A stretch of 64,000 bases of DNA from the NCBI GenBank assembly GCA_963717075.1, contig CAVQVI010000006.1, positions 1 through 64,000 of the forward strand. The letters run 5' to 3'. A model generated the notes under the pieces. It searched no databases, was not told the origin of the DNA, and worked only from the letters and a program-made list of their open reading frames with translations. How positions within the stretch are numbered: the stretch's first letter is position 1; each line of letters opens with the position of its first letter. This document shows positions 1-9,445 of the stretch, piece by piece. This DNA is from JBGOTP01 sp963717075 (lineage in GTDB: Bacteria; Acidobacteriota; Vicinamibacteria; Vicinamibacterales; CAVVIG01). A program made the position numbers and the translations under genes.

Positions 1-2
1 CG

Positions 3-155
3 CCGGCGGCAACCTTTTTCGGTGGGCTATTGGTATTGGTGGGGACGCTGCTGACTGTCTGGCGGGTACCCGAAATATCTAGATTCCGCTGGAAAGAAAC
101 GGAAGATCACCGGGCTGGCCGAAATGTGGCAGAAGACGAGCGAGCGACGGGTTAG
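3..155 (+). CDS. C-terminal fragment of a membrane transporter (MFS-like), cut by the window edge
   Basis: An open frame enters from the left edge and stops at a TAG (153-155). It encodes about 50 residues. The first 20 form one hydrophobic helix (TFFGGLLVLVGTLLTVW), followed by a short charged tail. This layout is what the last transmembrane helix and cytoplasmic tail of a major-facilitator or similar transporter look like, but 50 residues cannot identify a family. It converges on the ABC ATPase gene, with only 25 bases between the two stop codons. The reading frame is certain only in so far as it is the one with a clear helix; the transporter call is inference. Confidence 0.4.
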   Translation, partial: PAATFFGGLLVLVGTLLTVWRVPEISRFRWKETEDHRAGRNVAEDERATG

Positions 156-157
156 AA

Positions 158-176
158 CCCGCCCTGCGGGACTTTT
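158..176. terminator. Weak hairpin between two convergent stop codons
   Basis: CCCGC (158-162) pairs with GCGGG (166-170) around a three-base loop and is followed by ACTTTT. The stem is only five pairs, but it sits exactly in the 25-base gap between the plus-strand transporter fragment and the minus-strand ABC ATPase gene, where a shared terminator would be expected. Confidence 0.3.
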
Positions 177-180
177 CAGA

Positions 181-1347
181 TCACAAATTTGGAATCTGAG
201 ATTTGGGATTCCGAGCGCGGCGAGGAGCTTCACGTCTCTCGCGGCCAGAGGGTAATACCTTCGGACTTGAGTTCCAGATAAATCTTTTCACGGCTTTTAG
301 ATATCGCGAGGCGGGCGAGACCAAAACTCGTGTTTCCGAGCCCAGTGCCACCGTGTATTCATACCGGTCGCCGAGAAATTGGACTGACTGAAGATTCGCC
401 GGCACCATGTTTAGCTTGCCTTCAGGTGCCTTGGCCAATATTTTCACCTGCTGGGGTCGGATCGCGACCATCACGGACTGGCCGACTCCGGTTAAACCAT
501 TGCCGGAAGCCGAAAGATTTGCGGCTCTCTGAATAGAAAGCGGAGAAGCGTCAAACTGCTGAATCGCCACATTGACTTGCTGATCAGCAATCCCGAGAAT
601 CTTTCCCGGAAGGAGAAAGGTCTTGCCCAAGAAGTCCCGCACAAACGGCGTCGCCGGATGATAGTAGACGTTTTCAGGGCCGCCGACCTGCTCCAGTTGC
701 CCCGTCTGCATGATGGCGATTCGATCGGACAGGCTCAATGCCTCGATTTGGTCGTGGGTGACGAATAAGACGGTGATCCCGAGTCGCTGCTGCAAACTCT
801 TTAATTCCCGCTGCATTTCTTCGCGCAGAACTGCGCATCGAGGTTGCTCAGCGGCTCGTCGAGCAGCAAAACCCGCGGCGAAAAAACCAGCGCGCGAGCC
901 GAGGGCAACGCGTTGCCGCTGCCCGCCGTGAAGCGCAGGGGCGGGACGCTCCTCCAAACCGGTGAGCCCCACAAGCTCCAAGACCTCGGCTACCGTTTTT
1001 TCCGCTTCTCTGCCTTTAATGCCGCGGAGCTTAAAGCGGATAGACGACATTCTCAAAAACCGTCATGTGCGGCCACAGGGCATAGGACTGGAAGACCATT
1101 CCCATATCCCGTTTCAGGTTTAATGAAGAGACGCTTGCTTCCGGATACAAGACATCTGTCCCCCAGATGAATCTCGCCGCCATCGGGTTTCTCGAGCCCC
1201 CGACCATTTGAAGTCGTCGTCTTGCCGCAACCGCTGGAACCGAGCAACGTGAAGAACTCGCCTTCGCGACGCCTCAAGATTGATGTGATTGACCGCGACC
1301 ACCCGGTCGAAGGTTTTGTAGAGGTTCTGGATGCGCAGAAAGCTCAC
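181..1347 (-). CDS. ABC transporter ATP-binding protein (Fe3+/polyamine/2-aminoethylphosphonate importer type), frameshifted
   Basis: This is the energy-supplying subunit of the importer whose fused permease lies just upstream. Read across frames it has all the ABC ATPase landmarks: an N-terminus RIQNLYKTFDRVVAVNHI, Walker A GSSGCGKTTT near 1210-1240, signature GGQRQRVAL near 930-950, Walker B LLLDEPLSNLD near 830-880, and the switch histidine in VTHDQIEALSLSDR. After that comes a C-terminal TOBE-like regulatory region of about 130 residues, as in the FbpC/PotA/CysA group. The start is a GTG at 1347. At least four frame changes lie between 830 and 1290, and none removes a motif, so sequence errors are more likely than decay. 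The last 40 residues near 181-300 may also be out of frame. It is about 390 codons long, normal for the family. Confidence 0.8.
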
Positions 1348-1395
1348 GCGCTCTGTCCTCGGCAGGCTGCGTAAAGCGATACAATTGCAAATGAT

Positions 1396-1447
1396 GATCG
1401 AGGATCGAAGATAGAGGATCGCGATCTTCGATCTTCCATCCTCGATC
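1396..1447. repeat. Imperfect intergenic palindrome (GATCGAGGAT type)
   Basis: A left arm at 1396-1419 and a right arm at 1424-1447 pair at about 20 of 24 positions around the loop CGCG. It lies in the 134-base gap between the permease stop and the ATPase GTG start. The arms are built of repeated GATCGA/GAAGAT/GAGGAT units. It may be a mobile palindromic element or a transcript-processing hairpin that lowers ATPase expression relative to permease. Confidence 0.6.
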
Positions 1448-1481
1448 CTTCGACGACTCTTTCTTTTTATTCGCCTCATAG

Positions 1482-3220
1482 TCACTCCGCCCGGATGCCG
1501 ACCTTGAGGCCGAACGACCTCGCGACGATAGCCAATCCAAGGGTGAGTAGCGTAACCATAATGATGGTGATGCTGCGCGACTTCCCGGTATCCCGCCGCC
1601 ACCTGGTCAAGAGCGAGCAACGACAAGGTTCTCGTTTCCGAAGTCGCCAGCAGAATGATCGCCGAATTATGCTGCGCCGCGAACATGAACTTGATGACGC
1701 CCACCATCACCATCGTCTGCGCCATCAAAGGAAACACGATGCGCAAATAGGTGCGCCAAAAGCCCGCTCCCGACATACGCGACGATTCCTCCAGCTCTTT
1801 GCCGAGCTGAACAAGATTTGCTTTTAGGATCTGCGTCGATAGCGTGATGCCGCCGAGCATTTGCGCGACCATGAGAAGCACGAGGGTGCCGTAGAACGGG
1901 CGAAAGACCGGCGTGCCGAGAAACATCCATAATAGGCCGAGCCCTGATAACACGCCTGGGATGGCCGAGGGCAACCAGCAGATCGAATCGAGCACCGCGC
2001 GACCGGGAAGCTTCGTCCGCACCAGAACGTAACCGATCAACGAGAACAGCACCGCTCCAACGAGTCCGGCGCTGACCGCGACGATCAAAGTATTGTGCAA
2101 GCCCTGGAGAATCCGCGGATCGCTAAGCGCCATCTTCCAGTATTCCAGCGTCCAGGTTTTCGGCAAGTTGAAAAAGCCGAACCGCGTCATGAAGCTGCCG
2201 CCTAAGACGCTTAAGAGCGGCACCACGTCCAAGACAAAAATAACCAAAGCAACAAAGACCGTCGCCGGATAACGCCATGCGCCGAGATCGATGGTTTTAG
2301 GTTTGAATTGCCCGGTCACGGTGGTGAATTGCCGGCGTGTGATCAACTTGCGCTGGATCGGAATAAAGGCCGCGAGAAATACCAGAATAATGCTGCCCAA
2401 CGCCGCCGCTTGGTTCACCAAGGGTGGCTCCTGCCGCGCCAGATCGACGATCTTGGTCGAATAGACGTAAAAGCTCCATGGCACGCCGAGCAAGAGCTCG
2501 ATCTCAAAGCTGCTGAAGATTCGAATGACGCTGAGCAGGAAAACCACGACGATCACCGGCGTCATGGCCGGCACCGTGATCCGCCACAGGGTAGTAAATG
2601 CGCTCGCTCCGGACATCCGGCTCGCTTCTTCCATCGACGCGTCCATGCGCCGAAACGCCGGTGTCATGAGCATGACTTTGGTCGAGACGCCGGTGGAAAC
2701 CAGGTGCACCCAAATAATCCCCGCGAAAAGAGTAGACGTTGAAATTGAGCCCGCTCAAAAAAGGAATCTGACGCAGCCAAGCATTGATCAATCCCGTGCT
2801 TGGATCGAGCATCAGCATCCAGCCGAACGTGGTCGCTAAACTAGGCAGGAAAAAGGAGATCCAAAAGCCGAATTCAAAAGCGTTAGCGAACAGAATGTTG
2901 GTACGGGCGAGTAACCAGGAAACAAATATTCCCAGCGGCAAGGCGATCACTTGTAACACGATGCCGATCTTCACGCTATTCCACAGCGAGCGCCAAATGC
3001 CGTACTCACTGAAGGCGTCGCGCCAAGCTTTCAATCCATATACCGGCGGCTCGGCAATCGTGGCGGTGTTGAAGCTGTTGATCAGGATCAATATCAAGGG
3101 ATACACGACGATAAATCCCATGATGCCGATCAGCCCAGCCATAAGCGCGGTGCCGCCGTTGAGTGGAGGTAGCCAAGAACGGATAACCGGTGCCGGACTT
3201 AGCGTCTCGGTTTTTGCCAT
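1482..3220 (-). CDS. Fused two-domain ABC transporter permease (FbpB/ThiP-like), frameshifted
   Basis: The protein is the membrane channel of a binding-protein-dependent importer, with two permease domains in one chain. Domain one (about residues 1-290) and domain two (about 300-575) each have five to six membrane helices and an EAA-type loop that docks on the ATPase: EEASRMSGASAFTTLWRITV and EESSRMSGAGFWRTYLRIVF. About 579 codons is the usual size for the FbpB/ThiP group. A frame change near 2715 splits it, and another near 1570 moves the end to a frame finishing ...GLKVGIRAE at the stop at 1482-1484. It lies downstream of the Gfo/Idh/MocA gene (91-base gap), so it is probably cotranscribed with the whole minus-strand cluster. 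The substrate is not evident from the permease. Confidence 0.82.
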
Positions 3221-3310
3221 ATCGCAGCCCCTTTCTAAGCCATCGCGTTTTTAGCGCGTAGAACCGGGAAGTTCAAGCGTATTGTGCAACCCGTTTCACA
3301 CACATAAAAA

Positions 3311-4480
3311 TCAATATGGGCTCGCCACCTGATGGACGACAAGCTGTTCGCACTGGTTCTGGCTCGAATGGAGTATCGCCAAGCAAACTTCCAAAGTTGC
3401 TTTGCCCCATTTCCCATCGTGCAGCACCGGCCGATCCTCAGTCACCGATTTATAAAAATCTTCCAGCTCGACCTTGAGCGGGCCGCTCCACGTTGGACAG
3501 GGAACTTCGGTCCGGCCACGCTCATCATAGATAAACACTCCATCGGCGGATTGGCGCAATGCGCCGCGCTCGCAGCTGACCAGCGTCAAACCAAAGAATG
3601 GCTGGCGCGGCTTCTTGTCAGCATCGCTATCGCCGCGCTCGATCGCGAACGCGACGCCGGAGCGACTCGTGTCTTTGTTGAGCTTCCCTTCGGCGCGCGC
3701 TTTTCTCAGTCGTTGCCCGGGCCCGAGTTGTTTGTCCCCCGACAAAACGTCACCTTCGATCAACTCACGATCGTCAAAGTAGCCGTAACCGTCATAAATC
3801 AACGTTGCGGTCACGCCGCCGTCAAACTGCAGTAACGCCGAATAATTTCCTTCCGTGGAATTCTCCGTTGACCACCGTCCCGCATGAGCGCGCACGCTGC
3901 GCACCAGACCCCCGCCCAACAAACGCGCGATATCGACCTGGTGCGGCGCTTGGCGGTAACATACGCCACCGCCCAATTCCGTATTAATTTCTCCCGGCTC
4001 GCGCGGCCGCAAGAGCCAGGGTGAATACCGCAAGGTGTGCACTTGGGTGACGCGACCAAGCCGGCCGCTGCTAATAATCTCGCGCATCTTGCGGATCGGC
4101 GGATTGAGGCTGCGGGTATGCGCAACCATCAGCTTTAGCCGGTTTTTCTCCGCGGCAGCGATCATCCGGTCGCAATCTTCCAGCGTCAGAGCCATAGGCT
4201 TTTCGACCATGACATGCTTGCCATGTTCTAACGCCGTGATTGCATGCTCGGCATGAAAAGGGTTCGGCGTCGCAACGTAGACGGCGTCGATATCCTTTAG
4301 CTCGCACATCGCGGCGACGCTGTCGAAGGTCTGTATGCCGAACTCGGCGCCGTATTGCTCGCGCGCCTCCTGCCTGAGATCCGCTCCCGCGACGAAGGAG
4401 AATCCCGTCGTCTTTGCCACCGCTTGCGGCAACGATCTTCCCGCCGTTCCAAGACCCGCGAGGCCGATTCTAATATGCAT
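3311..4480 (-). CDS. Gfo/Idh/MocA-family NAD(P)-dependent dehydrogenase
   Basis: This intact 389-residue protein has an N-terminal Rossmann fold with GLAGLGTAGRS at residues 6-16, then the family hallmark VMVEKPMAL at about residue 94. The C-terminal substrate domain contains a GGVCYRQAPHQVDIARLL stretch, where the conserved histidine and aspartate of the family active site sit. The family oxidises sugars, inositols and diols. Phthalate 4,5-cis-dihydrodiol dehydrogenase belongs to it, and that fits well next to two phthalate-dioxygenase-like Rieske enzymes, where a cis-diol would be the product to oxidise. That assignment rests on context; a sugar or inositol substrate cannot be excluded. Confidence 0.85.
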   Translation of the reverse strand: MHIRIGLAGLGTAGRSLPQAVAKTTGFSFVAGADLRQEAREQYGAEFGIQTFDSVAAMCELKDIDAVYVATPNPFHAEHAITALEHGKHVMVEKPMALTLEDCDRMIAAAEKNRLKLMVAHTRSLNPPIRKMREIISSGRLGRVTQVHTLRYSPWLLRPREPGEINTELGGGVCYRQAPHQVDIARLLGGGLVRSVRAHAGRWSTENSTEGNYSALLQFDGGVTATLIYDGYGYFDDRELIEGDVLSGDKQLGPGQRLRKARAEGKLNKDTSRSGVAFAIERGDSDADKKPRQPFFGLTLVSCERGALRQSADGVFIYDERGRTEVPCPTWSGPLKVELEDFYKSVTEDRPVLHDGKWGKATLEVCLAILHSSQNQCEQLVVHQVASPY

Positions 4481-4497
4481 CGCTGCTTCCTATTTGA

Positions 4498-4590
4498 TCG
4501 GTTCCAGCGGTTCCAATCGTTCAAGCCGTTCCAATCGTCTCAGAACGAATGGAAACATTGGAACCACTGGAACGTTTGGAACGAATTGTT
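4498..4590. repeat. Dyad array of GTTCCA units in an intergenic gap
   Basis: GTTCCA/GTTCAA units recur every nine or ten bases in the first half. Their complements (GGAAC, TGGAAC) recur in the second half, so the whole stretch can fold back on itself. It fills the 115-base gap between the Gfo/Idh/MocA gene and the first Rieske gene. It belongs with the other palindromic intergenic repeats confined to the left 10 kb. Confidence 0.6.
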
Positions 4591-4595
4591 TCATC

Positions 4596-5852
4596 CTATT
4601 TTGTCGCCTGCTCTTCTTCTTGATTTAGAATCGGACTGTATTTGGTCGCGCCGCCTTGTCGGCGCGGACCGGAACGAAAACTGCCGCTGTTGAGTTTGCT
4701 ATCCTCCAGCCGAAGCTTGATGCATTCATTGGCCGCCGCATCGCGAAAGACATTTATTGGATCTTGCCCGGCGCGAACTTTTTCCATCTGTTCCTTCAAC
4801 TGACGCCGATAGAGAATGATACCTTTGTCGGAAAGCCCCAACGCTTCCTGCGTCCGGTCCGCGACCCCGCCCTGGGTGATCCACGCAATCATATCTTCGC
4901 CGCTGTTGTTGTCGAGCAGCGGCCACTGCGGTTCGCCGTCGGCCTCAAGGCCGGGCACTGGAACTTTGTAATAGGGAATAATTTCCTGCGGCGGCTTGGC
5001 ATCGGAACGTGGATAACAGGTGTACCACAGGTGCAGGGTATGTCTATCATCGATCGGCACACGGATCTGAAACGTCGGCCGGCTCGTGCTCCCGCTCAAA
5101 AGAATATTAGGAAACAAAACCGGATGGCCCACTTGCCAGTCTTCATTGTCTTCCGTCTCGCCTTCCAGCATCCGAGTTTTGATGATGCCATGCTCAAACT
5201 CCCTGAAATTGATCTTCTTGTGGCTCACCGGCTTGCCTTTGAACTCCGAGCCTCCAATCCGTTCTTGCACATAGTTGAAAAAATGTTGGTGCAGCCACTC
5301 TACGTGCACCGGGTCGAGCGAGTTCTCCATGATCTGCAGCCAATTGCACGGGATCACCGCCGCGCCGATGTCGCGCAGCACGCCGTCGCGCACCAGTAAT
5401 TCCCAACGCGGCACCAGCGGCGCGGGCTCCGGTCCCAAGTAGGCGAAGACCAGGCCACCGAGTTCTTGCACCGGATAAGCCGGCAATCGGATGCGGTCTT
5501 TGAATGTGCTGTCGGGATCTTCGGCTTGCTCGTAGGGCTGCTCGAGACATTTTCCATTTCGGTCGTAAAGCCACCCATGGTAGGGACAGCGCAAGCCGTT
5601 CTTTTCCGGTATTCCCAGAACCAACGCCATGCGCCGATGCGCGCATTGCGGGCCGATAAGCCCCGGCCGCCCCTGTTTATCGCGATAGAGCACCAAGTCT
5701 TCGCCGAGTATCCGCACCGCTTTGGTCGGCCGTTCGATCAACTCGGAAGAGGCCGCGACAGGATACCAGTAGCGTCGCAACAGTTCGCCCATCGGCGTAC
5801 CCCGCCCGACTTGCGTCAGCAGTTCATTTTCTTCATGGCTCAGCATAGTCAC
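4596..5852 (-). CDS. Rieske non-heme iron oxygenase, phthalate 4,5-dioxygenase-like oxygenase subunit
   Basis: This enzyme would insert oxygen into an aromatic or other organic substrate, using electrons from a separate reductase. The 418-residue chain has a Rieske [2Fe-2S] site with C70 and H72 (CAHRR) and C89 and H92 (CPYHGW). The mononuclear iron site is in NSLDPVHVEWLH, with D180 as the bridging aspartate and H183 and H188 as iron ligands. Length and N-terminal layout match the single-subunit phthalate-dioxygenase group rather than naphthalene-type alpha subunits. No reductase or ferredoxin gene is seen in the cluster, so electrons must come from a gene elsewhere. The start at 5852 gives a typical N-terminus. 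Confidence 0.88.
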   Translation of the reverse strand: MTMLSHEENELLTQVGRGTPMGELLRRYWYPVAASSELIERPTKAVRILGEDLVLYRDKQGRPGLIGPQCAHRRMALVLGIPEKNGLRCPYHGWLYDRNGKCLEQPYEQAEDPDSTFKDRIRLPAYPVQELGGLVFAYLGPEPAPLVPRWELLVRDGVLRDIGAAVIPCNWLQIMENSLDPVHVEWLHQHFFNYVQERIGGSEFKGKPVSHKKINFREFEHGIIKTRMLEGETEDNEDWQVGHPVLFPNILLSGSTSRPTFQIRVPIDDRHTLHLWYTCYPRSDAKPPQEIIPYYKVPVPGLEADGEPQWPLLDNNSGEDMIAWITQGGVADRTQEALGLSDKGIILYRRQLKEQMEKVRAGQDPINVFRDAAANECIKLRLEDSKLNSGSFRSGPRRQGGATKYSPILNQEEEQATK

Positions 5853-5889
5853 GTCTCCATTTGATCTAAGTCAATCGAAGAAATTCATT

Positions 5890-5978
5890 TTCACCACGAA
5901 GAACGCGAAGGACACGAAGGGTTCGGATATTTATATTATAATATTAACCTTCGTGCTCTTCGTGACCTTTGTGGTTAA
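5890..5978. repeat. CCACGAAG-type inverted repeat around an AT-rich core
   Basis: Left arm 5890-5920 and right arm 5948-5978 are imperfect inverted copies, 31 bases each, of a TTCACCACGAAG...CACGAAGG element. They flank a very AT-rich centre of 27 bases. The element sits between the substrate-binding-protein stop and the Rieske start. A second copy lies at 9764-9850 and a half copy starts at 9521. It would fold into a long hairpin in RNA. Confidence 0.7.
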
Positions 5979-5989
5979 GAGTCTATTTC

Positions 5990-7138
5990 TCATTTCCTTC
6001 CCGCGTCGGCCTGTGCTTCGCCGATCAACTTGGCGATCGGCTTCATGTCGAAGTAATCCGGGTTCCACTGCGTTACATATTTCACGCCGGGGTTCAATCG
6101 GTTGCGCGGCGGAATATCGTCCTTCGGAATATCCATTCTGAGCGATCCCTCCGCGCCGGCATCGAGGATTTTCGCGCCGGTCTTTTGAAAATTGCTTTGG
6201 CCCTCGCGCGAGAGAAACCAGTTGAGAAAAACTTTCGCGGCGTTGGGGTGGGGTGCTTGGTTCATCAGCACCAAAGTCTTCGCGCGCGTCTCGACGCCGA
6301 CGCCTTCTTTAAACGACGACGGTTCAATCAGATCGACGGGAAGTCCCTGCGTCTTCGCTTCGCTGATCGATTGGTGACGGCACAGGCAGATTGAATATTT
6401 GCCCGCGGCCAGCCAATCTTCACCCTGCGGGAAGCGCGCATACAAAGTCAGCGCCATTTCGCTGAACAGACGACGCAGAAAGGGTGGCCCCAACTCCGGG
6501 TTGTGATAAAAGAAGCGGTCGCGGGTGGCCGCGAAGCCGCCGGCTTTCGGATCGAACGCGACGATCTTTCCCTTCCACTTGGGATCGAGGAGATCCCAGT
6601 AGGATTTGAACCCATTGGGACTAACCAGCTTGGTGTTGTAGCCCACCAGGAAAAGCGGCGCGCCGACATAGACAAGAATGTACCGGTTCTCTGGATCGAT
6701 GAACTGCTGCTTTCCCTGCCACCACTTAGACTCATCCTTGACCTCAGGCAGAATAAAAGCCGAAGCGATCGGATCGAGCGTCTTGCTCTGATACAGCGTG
6801 TAAGGCGAAGTGTTGCCGAGGTTGCCCAGGTCAGCGAGAAATTTGCCCGCTCTGCGCTCGGCCATTAAGCGGGAGACATGCTCGCCGCCGCGCGCCGTCA
6901 CGACGGAGATTTTGATCTTGGGAAACTTTTTCTGAAAACTTGTATTGGCGATCGCATCGCCAATTTCCGAAAGGCTATAGAGAACGACCTGCCCCTCTTG
7001 CTCCGCTGCCTTAACCGTCCTGTCCCATTCGTTTTCCCACGGTGCTCTAACTTCTCCCCCTAGGACCGCGTGACGAATTAGCAGAGTCGCTGTTGAAAAA
7101 ACAATCAGCGCCACGATCAGACTTTTTGTGCCCAGCAT
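5990..7138 (-). CDS. ABC transporter extracellular substrate-binding protein (PBP type 2, Fe3+/AfuA-like)
   Basis: This is a secreted or periplasmic solute-binding protein of 382 residues. It has an N-terminal hydrophobic signal (SLIVALIVFSTATLLI), then the mature start EWDRTVKAAEQEGQVVLYS typical of this family. The motif SYWDLLDPKWKGKIVAFDP at about 185-203 and the C-terminal NWFLSREGQ are family signatures. It is clearly paralogous to the truncated protein at 9885-10640 (shared SYWDLLDPKWKGKI, PHPNAAKV, NWFLSREGQ). Two binding proteins with one permease-ATPase pair suggest that two related substrates share the importer. Despite the family name, many members bind organic acids or phosphonates, so the ligand is unknown. 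Confidence 0.85.
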   Translation of the reverse strand: MLGTKSLIVALIVFSTATLLIRHAVLGGEVRAPWENEWDRTVKAAEQEGQVVLYSLSEIGDAIANTSFQKKFPKIKISVVTARGGEHVSRLMAERRAGKFLADLGNLGNTSPYTLYQSKTLDPIASAFILPEVKDESKWWQGKQQFIDPENRYILVYVGAPLFLVGYNTKLVSPNGFKSYWDLLDPKWKGKIVAFDPKAGGFAATRDRFFYHNPELGPPFLRRLFSEMALTLYARFPQGEDWLAAGKYSICLCRHQSISEAKTQGLPVDLIEPSSFKEGVGVETRAKTLVLMNQAPHPNAAKVFLNWFLSREGQSNFQKTGAKILDAGAEGSLRMDIPKDDIPPRNRLNPGVKYVTQWNPDYFDMKPIAKLIGEAQADAGRK

Positions 7139-7190
7139 ATTTGGCCGTGACTCCGAAATCCCTTTTCTCTAGCAAGCTGCCGAAACAAAA

Positions 7191-7287
7191 CCGTTCATCC
7201 TTCGACAAAGCTCAGGACGAACGGGTAAGCACCTGATTTTGCACTCAAGAGATTCCGTTCGTGGTGAGGCTCTCGAACCATGAACGG
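7191..7287. repeat. CCGTTCATCC...GACGAACGG inverted repeat pair
   Basis: A unit at 7191-7224 (CCGTTCATCCTTCGACAAAG, then CTCAGGACGAACGG) faces an inverted, diverged copy at 7255-7287 (CCGTTCGTGGTGAG...CATGAACGG). Each unit is itself nearly palindromic at its ends. This is the widespread TTCGACAAGCTCAGGACGA intergenic element known from many proteobacterial-type genomes. It lies upstream of the binding-protein gene, just where a promoter or attenuator would be. Confidence 0.7.
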
Positions 7288-7317
7288 TTCTATCACACAT
7301 GTGGTTTTCTCTCCCTC

Positions 7318-7352
7318 AATCCAAAATCCAAAATCGCAAATCTAAAATCATT
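7318..7352. repeat. Short tandem of AATCCAAAATC-like units
   Basis: Four A-rich units (ATCCAAA, ATCCAAA, ATCGCAAA, ATCTAAA) follow one another just downstream of the 7356-8237 gene stop. A similar short stretch (ATTTGGAATCTGAGATTTGG) occurs at 187-206 by the ATPase stop. They look like another intergenic repeat family of the left segment; function unknown. Confidence 0.4.
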
Positions 7353-7355
7353 TAA

Positions 7356-8237
7356 TCATACTGGATCCGGCAGGTCTTCTTTCTCAAAATCGATCACGAT
7401 CTCCCATCGGTGGCGCGAAAAAACTTCATGGGCGGCTTTGGCGCCGTCGAGACTGAGCCCAAGCTCTTCAGCCATTTTGAGCGCGTTGCCCGTGCGGCCG
7501 GGGCGTAGTCTGAGCCGGTGTTTTTTCTCGCCGTGGTTGAAAACGTTGTCGACGAGTTCGTCCAAGCGCCAAGTTTGCGCGCAGCCCGCAGAGGCCGCCC
7601 GGGCGAACATCTGCAAAGGCAATCCCATTTTTTCCGCCAGCAGCATCCCTTCATAGATCGCCAGCTCGGACATCGCCTGCATCATTTGATTTATCCGTTT
7701 GCCGATTTGCCCGTTGCCGTTTTTGCCCAAGTAAGTGACCATCCGACCGACATGTTGGAGCACCGGCAGAGAGCGCTGATAAGCGGCATAGTTACCGCCG
7801 ACAAAGATCGTCAGGTTGCCGTTGGTAGCGCCGATGTCGGCGCCGCTCACCGGCGCATCGAGCATCTCGATGCCGCGCACGCGCAGAAAATCGGCAACTT
7901 TGATGGCTACCTCCGGCGCCGTGCTACTCAGATCGACAAACACCAAGCCGTTTTTGTTCGCCGCCGCAATGCCACTTTCACCGCAGGCGACTTTTTCAAC
8001 ATCAGCCGGCTGCAGCGACGCCAGGACGATGGTAGACCGTTCGGCAACTTCACCCGGTGTAGTCGCGCTGCTCGCGCCCTCGCGTACGAGCGGCTTTAGC
8101 TTGTCCGCGTCGAGATCGAGGACAGTCAGCGGGTAGCCGGCCCGTAAAAGTCGCAGCGCGATGGCGCCGCCCATGTTGCCCAGGCCGACAAACCCCAAGC
8201 GCTCCAACGGCCTCACAGCATCGCCGGTGCTTTTCAT
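7356..8237 (-). CDS. NAD(P)-dependent beta-hydroxyacid dehydrogenase (3-hydroxyisobutyrate dehydrogenase family)
   Basis: A 293-residue intact protein has the N-terminal dinucleotide site GFVGLGNMGGAIALRLL at residues 15-31. The substrate loop DAPVSGADIGA lies at about 125, and the catalytic-lysine segment GKNGNGQIGKRINQMMQ at about 173. The family oxidises or reduces 3-hydroxy acids such as 3-hydroxyisobutyrate, tartronate semialdehyde and glyoxylate-type substrates. Its start overlaps the stop of the second Rieske gene by four bases (ATGA), so the two are translationally coupled. It therefore probably acts on a product of the Rieske pathway. The precise substrate cannot be read from the sequence. 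Confidence 0.85.
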   Translation of the reverse strand: MKSTGDAVRPLERLGFVGLGNMGGAIALRLLRAGYPLTVLDLDADKLKPLVREGASSATTPGEVAERSTIVLASLQPADVEKVACGESGIAAANKNGLVFVDLSSTAPEVAIKVADFLRVRGIEMLDAPVSGADIGATNGNLTIFVGGNYAAYQRSLPVLQHVGRMVTYLGKNGNGQIGKRINQMMQAMSELAIYEGMLLAEKMGLPLQMFARAASAGCAQTWRLDELVDNVFNHGEKKHRLRLRPGRTGNALKMAEELGLSLDGAKAAHEVFSRHRWEIVIDFEKEDLPDPV

Positions 8238-9445
8238 ATTTGCTCCGATTGCTGCCGCAATTCCGCCAGTAGCGCTGCTCTTCCCTCGGGAACTTTGTCG
8301 ATGGCATACTCTTCAACGCCGATATCGAGATCGACCAGCGCCATATCCTCACGCAGGACGCCCTTTGGCGTGCCGCCATTGGCAACCTCAGCGATGCCGT
8401 CGCGAATCATTTTGCGCAGAAGAAGAATCGCTCTGTCCCCGTAACCGGGATGTTCCAGCGTGCGATCGACGATGGACCCCTGACTTTCCACCATAGCTTT
8501 GTCTTCTAGAGGTACGTTGCCCTTGATCTCGCCGTAAAAGCGCCGGTCGTACGGTTTTCTTTCCCGTTCTATAGCTTGATCCAAATAGGCGCCGTGATAT
8601 CTGCGCTCGCTTGGTTTTTCCGGATAGACCGTCAGGCGCATCTCCTCGCAGTGGGTGTCGTCGATCGGAATGATCCAGATCGCTTGCTGGAGCGTGACGG
8701 AACGCTCTTCGGAATTTTTCGGGCGGAGCTCGCGAGACTTGCGATTGATGGTCGGCAGCACGGTGCATCTTTTTCTCAACGCCACATGATTGGGTTTCGT
8801 GCGCGGCTCCAAGATGTACAACTTAACGCCGTATTCGCTTTCCACCGGCTTGAACGCGGGACACTTTTCGTAGATTCGGTGAAGGTAGGTCAGGTGCGTT
8901 GTGTCCGTGGTGTTTTCCACGCCCTGGAGCCAGTTACAATTGTATGCTTTGCCGGTATCGCTGTCTCCTCGCTCGACGATCCGATAGCCATCCTGAACCA
9001 GGACGTCGTACCTGGGGAGCGGCGGCGGACTCTCTTTGTCTTTGCCAAGGTAGGCGAATACAAACCCGCCCAACTCCTGCACCGGATACCAGGGATGGAG
9101 AATGTTTGGCGCGGTTTTGATCGGTTCCGCCGGGCGGTCGACAATATTGCCGCGCCGATCGTAGCACCAGCCATGGTATGCGCAGCGAATTCCGTCGGTT
9201 TGAATAATGCCGTACTCGAGCGAAGCCCGGCGGTGCGAGCAGTAGGCGCCGAGCAAAGTCAAGCGACCCGATAGATCGCGGAAAAGCACAAGCTCTTCGC
9301 CGAGCAACTTTACCAGCACCGGGATATCTTTGACTTCTTCGGAAAGCGCTACCGGCCACCAAAAGCAACGCAAATAGTTTCCTCCCAACGTGCCGGGTCC
9401 GACTCGCACCACTTGATCCCAAGTAAGCTCGCTTGGTTTAATCAT
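8234..9445 (-). CDS. Second Rieske non-heme iron oxygenase, phthalate dioxygenase-like
   Basis: This 403-residue protein has the same architecture as the oxygenase at 4596-5852. The Rieske ligands are C69 and H71 (YCSHRR) and C88 and H91 (CAYHGW). The catalytic iron site lies in NTTDTTHLTYLH, with D181, H184 and H189. The two are only moderately alike outside the motifs, so they are more likely to attack different substrates or different steps than to be a recent duplication. It begins the pair coupled to the hydroxyacid dehydrogenase. Again no dedicated reductase is nearby. Demethylase, dioxygenase and monooxygenase activities all occur in this family. Confidence 0.88.
   Translation of the reverse strand: MIKPSELTWDQVVRVGPGTLGGNYLRCFWWPVALSEEVKDIPVLVKLLGEELVLFRDLSGRLTLLGAYCSHRRASLEYGIIQTDGIRCAYHGWCYDRRGNIVDRPAEPIKTAPNILHPWYPVQELGGFVFAYLGKDKESPPPLPRYDVLVQDGYRIVERGDSDTGKAYNCNWLQGVENTTDTTHLTYLHRIYEKCPAFKPVESEYGVKLYILEPRTKPNHVALRKRCTVLPTINRKSRELRPKNSEERSVTLQQAIWIIPIDDTHCEEMRLTVYPEKPSERRYHGAYLDQAIERERKPYDRRFYGEIKGNVPLEDKAMVESQGSIVDRTLEHPGYGDRAILLLRKMIRDGIAEVANGGTPKGVLREDMALVDLDIGVEEYAIDKVPEGRAALLAELRQQSEQI

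Noticed and set aside
1396..1447. CRISPR-like repeat
   Set aside because: It is a single palindrome with no regular spacers, and no cas genes occur in the window.
4498..4590. Short coding frame rich in Trp-Asn pairs
   Set aside because: The periodic WN pattern arises from GTTCCA repeat units on DNA, not from a protein family.
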